Under the pieces are notes generated by a model, which was given only the letters and a program-made list of their open reading frames with translations, searched no databases and was not told the DNA's origin. A program made the translations under genes and the position numbers. This document shows, piece after piece, positions 17,447 through 25,709 of a DNA stretch of 64,000 bases; position 1 is the stretch's first letter, and the number at the start of each line of letters is the position of its first letter. Where the stretch lies: the NCBI GenBank assembly GCA_963841205.1, contig CAWJCH010000032.1:62001-126000 (forward strand), written 5' to 3'. This DNA comes from CAWAWP01 sp963841205. GTDB lineage: Bacteria > Chloroflexota > Ktedonobacteria > Ktedonobacterales > JADMIN01.

Positions 17447-17923
17447 TCAGACTGGCAGAGCCGCCGCACGCGCCGCAACCTGCGTCGCGAGCGAGGCACC
17501 CCACGCATTCGCGCGCTCGACCTCACCCGGCACGAGGTCGGCTGGGCTGCCCACGACGAAGAAGCTCTCGCGCGGCGCGATCACCCGCGCGCCCGCCTCG
17601 ACGAGTCGCCGTTCGACGCCGACCGCCGCCGAGCCGAGGAGCCAGCGCGGCATGTGTAGGCGCGTATCGAATGCCGCCGCGGCGATGCCGTGCAGCGCAC
17701 CCGCCTCCAGGCTATCGAGGTAATGGCTCATCGGCTGCGTCATGCGAAACGCCTCCGTCGGGCCGCCGATGACCACCAGATCGGTCCCAGGTGGCAGCGT
17801 GGTGGGCGCCTCTTCAACCGAGAGCACCCACGCCGTCCCCTGCGCGCGCAGTCCGTCGGCGATAGCCTCCGCGATACGCTTGGTGTTGCCGAAGTGCGAT
17901 GCGTAGATCACGATGCTGTTCAT
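17447..17923 (-). CDS. Flavodoxin-family protein
   Basis: 158 residues. The N-terminal strand plus FMN phosphate loop IVIYASHFGNTKRIAEAIADGL has the S/T-x-(F/T)-GNT-x(2)-A pattern of flavodoxins. LVVIGGPTEAFRMTQPM gives the second flavin-binding loop and AAAFDTRLHMPRWLLGSAA the third. It may carry low-potential electrons, fitting the PFOR and ferredoxin-type genes nearby, or be a flavodoxin-like oxidoreductase. First gene of a short operon with two small membrane proteins. Confidence 0.85.
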   Translation of the reverse strand: MNSIVIYASHFGNTKRIAEAIADGLRAQGTAWVLSVEEAPTTLPPGTDLVVIGGPTEAFRMTQPMSHYLDSLEAGALHGIAAAAFDTRLHMPRWLLGSAAVGVERRLVEAGARVIAPRESFFVVGSPADLVPGEVERANAWGASLATQVAARAAALPV

Positions 17924-17949
17924 GGCATATCTCTCACTCTTCTGCGGCG

Positions 17950-18255
17950 CGGAGGCCCCTGCCTTCAGGCACGGGGTGAGCGCCGTCTCCTCGTATGCTA
18001 TACTGCTTGCGTGCTAAGGCACTCCGCCCTTCGGACGGAGCGAACGGTTTGCACCGCACCTTCCCAACCGAACATGCCGGCGTTGTGGGCGGAAATCGTC
18101 GCCCACCGAAAATGTTTGACGTACGCGCCCGATGGCGCAGACGCGGCAGGGGCCCGCCTTTGCCGGGCTGAGGTCATGCGGCCACCCGCGGCAGCTTCGT
18201 CGTTCCAGGCGAGCTGCAAGCCCCTGGCTAAAGCCATGGGGTTCGGGGTTCATGA
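17950..18255 (+). mobile_element. Possible non-autonomous IS200/IS605-type element
   Basis: The left hairpin CCCCTGCC-TTCA-GGCACGGGG near 17950 and right hairpin CCCCTGGCTAAAGCCATGGGG near 18221-18241 resemble the subterminal hairpins of the TnpB element at 22100-23430 (CCCCTGCCTTCAGGCATGGGG there). A further stem CTCCG...CGGAG lies at 18027-18046. No tnpB or tnpA coding sequence is inside. It sits between two gene starts and ends. Boundaries are approximate. Confidence 0.4.
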
Positions 18256-18777
18256 CTCTCTCATAGCTCGCCATATGCCGTCCCATGAGTGACCGACGTC
18301 GCCTCGACGACTGCTATGCCGTCGGTGCGAGCGTGGACGGCCGCTCCGAAGGCGCCGGGGATATGGCGGGTATGGCGTCGCCAAGGCCGCGTCAGCAGGT
18401 CCGGCAACGAGGTAGGCAACCATCGCGGCGAAGCCGACGAAGCCGGTCCCCAGACCCACCAGGCCGCCGACAAGCAGGATGAGGAACCACGTCCTGTCCT
18501 GCAGTCGAGACGTATTGGCGAGCGCGCCGATCCAGGCCACCACCTGCACGAGGCCGCCGACCGCGGCGATACTGAAGCCGGTGATCATCAGGCTGAGCGT
18601 CGTCCAGAAGTAGTTATCCTGGTTGGGCACGAAATTCGAGCTGTTTGTGCCCGCCACCGGCTCCCAGTGGCCACCGTTGATCAGCATCAACGCCAGGAAG
18701 ATCCCGCCGAAAACCAGTCCAGCGACCATCACGATCACTCCGGAGATCCACACCTTGGTGACGGTGGGCTTTGTCAT
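18250..18777 (-). CDS. Membrane protein, four spans, unknown function
   Basis: 175 residues; ATG 18777 follows GGAGGCAGGG. Spans: VWISGVIVMVAGLVFGGIFLALMLI; LSLMITGFSIAAVGGLVQVVAWIGAL; FLILLVGGLVGLGTGFVGFAAMVAYLV. An outer loop GGHWEPVAGTNSSNFVPNQDN follows span 1. The C-terminal 40 residues (RRLRSGRPRSHRRHSSRRGD) look like shifted or out-of-family sequence running into the mobile relic, so the natural end may be near 18390. Its leader is duplicated at 20785-20847. Confidence 0.6.
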   Translation of the reverse strand: MTKPTVTKVWISGVIVMVAGLVFGGIFLALMLINGGHWEPVAGTNSSNFVPNQDNYFWTTLSLMITGFSIAAVGGLVQVVAWIGALANTSRLQDRTWFLILLVGGLVGLGTGFVGFAAMVAYLVAGPADAALATPYPPYPRRLRSGRPRSHRRHSSRRGDVGHSWDGIWRAMRES

Positions 18778-18829
18778 CGAGCCCTGCCTCCTGTCCGAGA
18801 TAAGCGCCGAGTCTCCAAGCGACGCCATC
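18768..18829 (-). promoter_or_regulatory. Duplicated leader of the 18777 gene
   Basis: The 47 bases at 18783-18829 are almost identical to 20801-20847 (2 differences), and the similarity continues through the start codon (TTTGTCAT / TTTGACAT). Conservation of the untranslated leader suggests a recent partial duplication or a shared control element. Confidence 0.45.
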
Positions 18830-19140
18830 GACTCCACAAGACCACGCGCGTATCACATCGACGCCACGCACACCTGTTCGCGTCACACATCTGTGGCACA
18901 GCGCAGTCCCCCTGTCGGTTGACGATAGCTTCAAACAGCCATCACCACGGTAAGCTCAACATCACGAGGCAATAGCGATGACGTGTCCGCCAACTCTCCA
19001 TTGTTCTCGCGGATTTTGAGCTCGCGGATTTCACGGCGCAGCCTCACCCGGAAGCATCTGGAGGTAAGCACGGACAAAGGCGGGCGCGGGCAGGGGCTGC
19101 CCGGCCCGTCGAGGCGTCCCACGCGGGACGCGTGCGAGGT

Positions 19141-20205
19141 TTAGGAGCCCTGGAACAGGGCGACGTTGAGGGTGTGGCCGGGGTCGGTGCCCGTCCAGGC
19201 GATGATGAGGCCCTGGTTCGAGGCGATCTGCGGCCCACCGAAGGCGCTGTCGGCGAGGACCGTCTTGGTGGTGGCGGCGTCGGGCCACTGAGGGAAGTTC
19301 TGCGTCCACTGGATGTTGAGGTGGTGCGCGGGATCGGTGCCCGTCCAGGCCATCCAGTAGTCCGGGCCGCCTTCGGCGGCGACGTACAACGAGGACGGCG
19401 CCTGCGCGCTGAGCTGGAGCGTGCCCGCCGCGCCGAGCGTATTGGTGAAGTGGCTGCCATCGGTCGAGGTCGCGAGGTTGAGGTGCTGCGTGGGCGTGGC
19501 CCAATTGAGCACTAACTGCGCGCCCGAGCCGAGGGCATAGACCGCGAGGTTCGGGCCTGCGGAGCTGCTGAACTGCGACAGGATGGTCTTGGTGCCCACC
19601 ATTTTGGTGGAGAAGTTGATGGGGAGCACGTTCAGCGAGTGGTTGGCGTCGGTTCCCGTCCAGGCGAGGATCAGGTCGCTGCCGAAGTAGGCGAGCGCTG
19701 GGGCGTAGTTGCTCGACTCATGGCGGAAGGTCCACCGTTGCGCCACCTGGCCGGTGCTGTAGAAGGTCGCGAGGTTGAGCGAGTGATTACTGTCGGTGCC
19801 CGTCCACGCGACGGCGGTCGTACCGATGCCGCCGCCGAACTGGTAGATGGCGGGTCGGGCGAACGAGGTGTCGGGCAGGGTGATTGTGTTGCCGAAGTGC
19901 AGCGCGCCGAGGGCTGGGTTGTCGCTGCTCTGCAGCAGGTTGAGGTGATGCAGCGTGTCGGTGCCGGTCCAGCCGATGGTGGTGATCTCGTGGACGCCCT
20001 CGAAGTTGTCGGTGATGCTGGAGAGGGCGGGCCCGTCCACGCTGGTCTCGCCCCAGAGCGTCACCTTGTTCGACAGCGAGACGGCTTGTGGCGCGGCGCT
20101 AGCCTGCGGCGCGGCGGGTGGTTGAGCAGCAGCGCTTGCCGGAAGGGCGCTGACGAAGGTGAAGAGCAGGAGCGCGAGTCCCGCAAAGCCAAGACGTTTC
20201 AGCAT
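19141..20205 (-). CDS. Secreted protein with six WTGTD repeats, predicted beta-propeller
   Basis: 354 residues; ATG 20205 follows AGGAGG at 6 nt. A signal peptide (LGFAGLALLLFTFVSALPASAAA) is followed by an Ala/Pro/Gln linker. The motif W-T-G-T-D-x2-H-x-L-N recurs with its Trp near residues 79, 134, 182, 235 (degenerate WATPTQHLN), 287 and 337, a spacing of 48-55 residues. Six near-equal repeats of about 50 residues suggest a six-bladed propeller. No catalytic motif is recognised. I do not know a named family for it; carbohydrate or surface binding is only a guess. Confidence 0.7.
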   Translation of the reverse strand: MLKRLGFAGLALLLFTFVSALPASAAAQPPAAPQASAAPQAVSLSNKVTLWGETSVDGPALSSITDNFEGVHEITTIGWTGTDTLHHLNLLQSSDNPALGALHFGNTITLPDTSFARPAIYQFGGGIGTTAVAWTGTDSNHSLNLATFYSTGQVAQRWTFRHESSNYAPALAYFGSDLILAWTGTDANHSLNVLPINFSTKMVGTKTILSQFSSSAGPNLAVYALGSGAQLVLNWATPTQHLNLATSTDGSHFTNTLGAAGTLQLSAQAPSSLYVAAEGGPDYWMAWTGTDPAHHLNIQWTQNFPQWPDAATTKTVLADSAFGGPQIASNQGLIIAWTGTDPGHTLNVALFQGS

Positions 20206-20223
20206 ACCATGCCTCCTGTGCAC

Positions 20224-21071
20224 GTCCCCGTGCCCGGCGCCACAGCGGCGTCGCTACCTGAGAAAGCCGCTCGACGCGACGGTGCGTCGGGCGAGTTGGC
20301 TGGCGACGGGCGAGATGTCGAGCCGCCGAGGGAGACGCGGATCTCTGACGCGCTCAGCATCGCTCGCGAGATGGCGATCCCGACCGCCCTGCACCAACTA
20401 TATACCCCCGCTTCCTTCAGTCAGTCACCAGAGACGCACAAGGGCATCACGACAGATAGGCGTCACCTCACATGAGGCTTTCATTTTGTTGAGTCCCGCT
20501 CGAGATACGCGGAGGTGATTCGCCCCGGTCGATTGTCTGGGTGAGCAGCCGGAGCACGTCGGGATGCCCGGACTCAGGCGAAGGTGAGGGCGTTTTGACC
20601 GGCAATGCAGGTCATATCAGGCGCGAAGGAAGGTCCTTCAGGAAGGCGGCGGCGATCCGCTGCGCGCAACCATGCGGGGAGAGCGCACTCGCGGCTTGCA
20701 ACTCGCCGTGCGGATAGCCTGCTGCGGTCGGGCTGGAGACGATGCACGAGCCGGCGCAGGGCACCGGCATTGTCGATGCGGGCGGGCTTTGACATTGAGC
20801 CCTGCCTCCTATCCAAGATAAGCGCCGAGTCTCCAAGCGACGCCATCACGCACACCAGACTAACCGCGCATCTCATCCTCGCCACATGCGCCCGCATCCA
20901 GGCCGCATCGGCGTCACAGTCCCCATCGTCGTCCGTCTCGCGTTTACGCCCGGACCATCATCCGATCGTTCCCGGTGTCCGCTCGATCTCCTGTCACCGA
21001 GTGGGGCAGGATTATGTGGGCTGTATAGGCGATTGGCGCATGCGCGCATGTCACCGCGCCCCTCCGGAATA
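20224..21071. other. Long non-coding region with a truncated gene relic
   Basis: About 850 bases without a convincing gene. At 20785-20847 it holds the duplicated leader and first codons (ATG TCA AAG CCC) of a paralogue of the 18777 gene, after which similarity stops. The rest shows no clear repeat or hairpin. Confidence 0.5.
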
Positions 21072-21779
21072 CTACCAGAAGTCGCTTTCCGCTCGTGGCA
21101 CATCTGCTGCCAATACCGACGTGACCGACTCTGACTCGGAGACTGCTTCGGGTGAGTCATCGTCAGGTCTTTGCGACACGTCGAGGGTGACGGCGATCTC
21201 GCCTCCCTCGTAGTGCACCTTGCAGGGGAAGCCTGAATGGCGGAAGACGTCCTGCATCCGTGCGTTCGACCTCATCGTTACGGCGACGAACGTGGTCAGG
21301 CCGCGGTCGCGTGCAATGCGAGCGAGGCCCTGAAGGAGCGTCGAGGCGAGCCCGTTCCCTTGCCACGCATCCTCGACCACAAAAGCCACCTCGGCACGGC
21401 CCGATCCTAGGCTCTCATAGCGTCCTACCGCGCGGATCGCCTCTCCACCGTCGGTGTCCGCGGATGACGTGGCGACCAGCGCCATGCGCTGATAATAGTC
21501 GAGATGCGTGAAACAGTAGGCATCCTCCCCGGACAGCTCAGGCATGTAGTGGAAGAAGCGGTAGATCACCGTCTCGGGCTTCAACCGTCGATGGAAAGCG
21601 CGGAGTCGCTCCGCATCATCTGGTTGGATCGCACGTATCATGACCGTTCGACCATCCCGCATCTGAAACGGCTCGGCGAAGCGCGCCGCATTTGGCGGCA
21701 GGACGCACGGGACCTCGTGTTCAGAATGAGGAGATGGTGCTTCCAGAGGTGGCGTCAACTCGGATGATGGAGATGACAT
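21072..21779 (-). CDS. GNAT-family N-acetyltransferase (Pat-like)
   Basis: 235 residues; ATG 21779 after AGAGGGG. About 40 disordered residues precede the GNAT fold: MRDGRTVMIRAIQPDDAERLRAFHRRLKPETVIYRFF, EVAFVVEDAWQGNGLASTLLQGLARIARDRGLTTF (Q/R-x2-G-x-G/A acetyl-CoA loop as QGNGLA) and MQDVFRHSGF. The N-terminal R-x-I-x-P-x-D and YRFF pattern resembles the Pat / acyl-CoA-synthetase-linked protein lysine acetylases, which control acetyl-CoA metabolism. That fits the acetyl-CoA hydrolase nearby, but the substrate is not determined. Confidence 0.75.
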   Translation of the reverse strand: MSSPSSELTPPLEAPSPHSEHEVPCVLPPNAARFAEPFQMRDGRTVMIRAIQPDDAERLRAFHRRLKPETVIYRFFHYMPELSGEDAYCFTHLDYYQRMALVATSSADTDGGEAIRAVGRYESLGSGRAEVAFVVEDAWQGNGLASTLLQGLARIARDRGLTTFVAVTMRSNARMQDVFRHSGFPCKVHYEGGEIAVTLDVSQRPDDDSPEAVSESESVTSVLAADVPRAESDFW

Positions 21780-22104
21780 AGCGATCCCCTCTTGCGCTGC
21801 TCATGTTTCCCACGTTCGCCCCCATTATGGATCCACATCCTCTCAGCTGCATCTCGCGAGCGCGACGTCTATCACGATACCCTCACGCGGCAGCGCCCGA
21901 CCGGAGGATCCGGCCGATGACAGGAGCTACAGCGACTGCGTCACTGGCCCGTTGCGTGAGGTACTCGCGAGATGAGGCACCACATCTGTGACGTTCTCGT
22001 GCGGACCGAGCCATTCAATGGGTGCGTGCGCTTGGGCGCCGCGTTGTGCAGCGGCAAGCGAACGTACCCGATTCCGGGTGATTAGGTTCTGCAGACGAAG
22101 TTCT
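21780..22104. other. Non-coding region flanking the TnpB element
   Basis: 325 bases with no convincing frame. The bases directly right-end-proximal (about 22082-22101) would be the guide segment of an omega RNA if one is made. Confidence 0.35.
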
Positions 22105-23430
22105 TTGACACTCCCCACGGCTCAGGCCGGGGGATGCTCAGTTCACCACCGCAGCTAACGCCACGGCTAACGCCACGGCTAACGCCACGGCTCCCTGACG
22201 GGCCTGCCCGGCCCGTTGCATGTTCCTGGCCGCGTTCTCATCACGGTCCAGCACCAGCCCGCAGTGCGGGCAGACATGGGTGCGCACGCTGAGACTTTTC
22301 GGCGCGCGCGCCCCACAATCGCTGCACTCCTGGCTGGTGAACGCAGGGGGTACCGCAATCACTCGACGCCCAGCCTACACTGCTTTGGCTTCAAGGATGG
22401 TGCGGAACTGCCCCCAGCCAGCATCGCCGATGCTCTTGGCCAGGTGGCGATTGCGCACCATGGTGCGGACCGGCAAATCTTCGAGCTAGAGCACGTCGTG
22501 CTGCCGGAGCAGGGCGAGCGCCGTCTTGTGGTGGTGGTCGGCGCGTTGGCGCTGCACCGTCTGCTGGGCGCGGGCCAGCAGGACCACCGCCTTCTTGCGG
22601 CGATGGCGCCCCTTCTTCCGCCGCGAGACCCGCCGCTGCGCTCGTGCCAGCCGCTGCTCCCCCCGGCGAGAGTGGCGCGGATTCTCGGCCGCCTCCCCCT
22701 CCGCCGTCACCAGGAACACCGTCAGGCCCCACGTCTATGCCGGTTTCTCTGCCGGTGAGAGGGAGCGGCTCGGTCGGCACGTCGGCACAGGAGAAGGAGA
22801 CCTACCAGCCATCGGCCTCACGCGAGATCGTGACGGTCTGGGGCGTGCCCTCCAAGGGACGCGACCAGCGTACCGCGAACCTGCCGATCTTGGACAGCAC
22901 CAGGAAGCCGTTGTCCAGCCGGGCGCCGCCATGCTCCCCCGCCTGCGGATAGGTGAAGCTGGTGTAGCGGTCCTTGCCCTGGAAACGCGGATACCCTGGC
23001 TTCTCGCCCGCTTTCACGCGCCGGAAGAACGCCTGGAACGCCTTCTCCAGGCGGTGCAACACGTCCTGCAACACCTGGGCGTTGAGGTCCCGGTACTCGG
23101 GGCGCGCCTCCTTGATGCTCGGCAGTTGTGCCGATTGCAGGGCAAAGCTGACCGAGACGCCACATTGCTCCCAGGCCACCTTCCGCTCTTCCAGGCCCGC
23201 GTTGTACAGCTCGCGACAGCGCCACACGACCACCGCCAACGCCCGTGCTTGCTCGGGCGTTGGCTGCAACCGGTACTTGAAGGTCTTGCGCACGCGGTCA
23301 CGTTCCATGCTCTCCTATTCCGCTCGGCGGCTGGAAAAGCGGATATCGCCTGGGACAGTTGTCGCCTTTCAGGTGACTCGGCTTTCAAGCGGCCCGGCTG
23401 TCATCCCCATGCCTGAAGGCAGGGGCACTC
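22105..23430 (-). mobile_element. TnpB-only IS200/IS605-type element
   Basis: On the minus strand the right end has the hairpin CCCCCGGCCTGAGCCGTGGGG followed by AGTGTCAA (about 22102-22130), the typical 3' end of an IS605-type element and its omega RNA. The left end has CCCCTGCCTTCAGGCATGGGG (about 23404-23426). No tnpA is present. Confidence 0.7.
22138..23308 (-). pseudogene. tnpB: TnpB RNA-guided nuclease, three amber codons and a frameshift
   Basis: Starts at ATG 23308 (MERDRVRKTFKYRLQPTPEQ). The helix-rich N-terminus runs to READGW, then TAG 22802-22804 where the family has Tyr (GWYVSF). RuvC motif I is GIDVG, with one extra G in a G-run causing a shift. A second TAG at 22486-22488 replaces Tyr in VLYLEDL (motif II Glu). 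A third TAG at 22375-22377 lies in KAV-AGRRV, again usually Tyr. The zinc ribbon CSDCG...CPHCG and motif III DRDENAARN are intact. The C-terminus ends in (AVAL)n from a 12-bp repeat near 22153-22190. It is not translatable in full as written. Confidence 0.85.
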
Positions 23431-23472
23431 AGCCAATTCTTTTGGTAGACGAGTGGGAGGAGGGTCCTCAAC

Positions 23473-24518
23473 GTGACTCCACGCAGCAGCCGTCTCGCCG
23501 TACTGACGAGTGGCGGTGACGCGCCGGGGATGAATGTGGCTATTCGCGCTATTGTGCGAACCGCTTCCGCTTCGGGCGTCGAGGTCGTCGGCGTCCAGAA
23601 TGGGTATTCGGGGCTGCCGAGGGGGGATACCTGCCTGCTGGATGATCGCTCAGTCGCTGGTATTATTCAGTCGGGTGGGACAATCCTCGGCACGGCACGC
23701 TGTTCCTCATTCCGCGAGGATGAACAGCAGCGCGTCGCGATCGCGACACTCGACGAGCTGGATGTGGATGGCCTGCAAGTGATCGGCGGCAACGGCTCGC
23801 AGCAAGGCGCACTGGCCCTGCATCAACTCGGCCTGCCCGTGGTCGGCATCGCTTCTACCATCGACAACGACCTCGCCGAGACGGAGACGACGATCGGGTT
23901 CGATACGGCGCTCAATACGGCGGTGGAGTGCATCGATAAGCCGAATACAACGGCGACCTCGCACCACCGCGCGTCCATCATCGAGGTGATGGGACGCAAA
24001 TCCGGCTACCTCGCCCTCATGTCCGCCATCGCCACCCGCGCGGAGTCGGCCCCCGTCCCGGAGTGGGAGATCGCCGCAGAGGCCATTGCCAAGGATGTGC
24101 AGAAGCAGAATGCACGTGGCAAGCGACACTCTATCGCGGTGGTGGCCGAGGGTGCATCCTTGTGGCCGCGCGCGACCTCGCGGGGTATCTCTGTGCCCAC
24201 CCATGCGCCTTCGAGGCGCGACTGAGCGTACTTGGGCATGTCCAGTGCGGCGGCTCGCCGACGGCCTTCGACCGCACCCTCGCCAGTCGACTGGGTTCCT
24301 CCGCGGTTGACTCTCTGTTGGCAGGGCGATGGGGTGTCGTTATGGGGTGGAAGGGCAAACCGACCAGGAAACCGCTGGATCTCGCCATAGCGCCGTGCCA
24401 GAAGGTGACGCCGGAGTTGCTGCAGCTAGCGGATATGCTCGCTCGCTCGTACGCGCCACGGGCGCAAGTCGATGACTCCCTCGTGAGGAGATGGGCGCCC
24501 GGCGTGACTGGGCCGTGA
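23473..24518 (+). CDS. pfkA: 6-phosphofructokinase (PfkA family), frameshifted
   Basis: GTG 23473 follows GGAGGAGGG at 8 nt. The N-terminal half has the glycine-rich loop TSGGDAPGMN, then GGNGS (GGDGS in ATP enzymes) and the catalytic TIDNDL, and MGRKSGYLA. Near 24160, after VVAEGAS, the reading must move by one base to continue as VAARDLAGYL...LGHVQCGGSPTAFDR and end at 24518. The usual GHVQRGG Arg, which contacts fructose-6-phosphate, is Cys here. Length (about 345) fits the family; ATP or PPi use cannot be decided confidently. It starts a plus-strand group with the Usp and CoA-transferase genes. Confidence 0.75.
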
Positions 24519-24623
24519 CATCGACCTGCGAACCTGTAGATAGGAGTTGCGCCGTCACTGACGAAACCTGCAATCGGCCTGTGGCTGAGGCACAACGGCT
24601 CCGACATTTGAAGGGGGCAGGTT

Positions 24624-25583
24624 ATGTTTCGTCGCATCGTCGTCCCTCTCGACGGGACCTGCTTTTCAGAGGCCGCGCTCGCACCCGCGCGAGAATTGGC
24701 GCGAGCGTTCAACGCGCGCCTCGAGATCGTCCGTGCGCTCAGTCCCGACGATATCCCATCCGCCGCCTTCGCCGATGACGAGATGATCGCACTGGGCCGT
24801 ATCGACGATGCGGACACGTACCTCCGCCGCATCGTGGATCTGCTCCGCGAACAGGGTTACAAAGCGGACATGTCGCTGCGCCACTCCCTGCCCGATGTGG
24901 GCATCGCGGCGATCGCGGAACTTGACCACGCGGACGTCATCGTCATGACGACACATCTGCGCTGGAAGGTCGATCCGTCGGGCGGACCGAGCACGACGCT
25001 GCAGCTCTTCGGGCGCACGCGGACGCCGATCCTGGTGTGGCGCGTGTCGGGGGCGCTTGAAGAGGACGGAGGTCCGGATGTGGACGAGCGTCCGCCGCGG
25101 CTGGCGAGGACTGAATCGCCAATTATGGTACCGCTGGATGGCTCGACCTTTGCGGAGCGTGCCCTTGGCCCGGCCGAGACGCTGGCGAAGACCTTCGGCC
25201 TCTATTTGCTGTTGGCGCACGCGGTTGAGCCTGGCGCGACGCTCGAAGATGAGATCGCCGCCGAGCGCAGGGCCGAGGCATACCTCCATCGCGTACGCGG
25301 CCAGGTTGAGGCGCGTGGCGGGCGCGCGGCGGTATCCGTCCAACGCGGGACACCGTTCAGCGTGATCGATCGGCTTTGGCGCGAATTCGACGCCGGGCTG
25401 ATTGTGATCGCCAGCCACGGGCGCAGCGCGCCCGTTGGCACCTTCCTCGGAAGTGTTGCCGCTCGCATCATGGAGGAGATCGAGGCGCCGGTCCTGGTGA
25501 TTCCGCCGACCGCCGAGGAGTTCCATCCGACGCGCACGACGGAACCACCCATCTGGCAGCACGAGATCGTGGACAGAGGGTAG
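24624..25583 (+). CDS. Tandem universal stress protein (two UspA domains)
   Basis: 319 residues. Domain 1 begins RRIVVPLDGTCFSEAAL and ends near residue 145 (TPILVWRV). Domain 2 begins SPIMVPLDGSTFAERAL and ends with IASHGRSAPVGTFLGSVA...APVLVIP. The ATP loop of domain 2 is G-x2-A rather than G-x2-G, so nucleotide binding may be weak. Tandem Usp proteins are typical of stress and dormancy regulons. Lies 105 nt after pfkA. Confidence 0.9.
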   Translation: MFRRIVVPLDGTCFSEAALAPARELARAFNARLEIVRALSPDDIPSAAFADDEMIALGRIDDADTYLRRIVDLLREQGYKADMSLRHSLPDVGIAAIAELDHADVIVMTTHLRWKVDPSGGPSTTLQLFGRTRTPILVWRVSGALEEDGGPDVDERPPRLARTESPIMVPLDGSTFAERALGPAETLAKTFGLYLLLAHAVEPGATLEDEIAAERRAEAYLHRVRGQVEARGGRAAVSVQRGTPFSVIDRLWREFDAGLIVIASHGRSAPVGTFLGSVAARIMEEIEAPVLVIPPTAEEFHPTRTTEPPIWQHEIVDRG

Positions 25584-25709
25584 GCACACGCGACGTGATG
25601 ATTGGGTCGTTTCGGGGGCGGGCTCATCAGTTCATGGGCTCGCCCTTCGTGTGAGGGACGTGGTGCGCGGCGACCGAGCGGGCTCGCGCCGGTGAGAGGT
25701 GGGCTTCGT

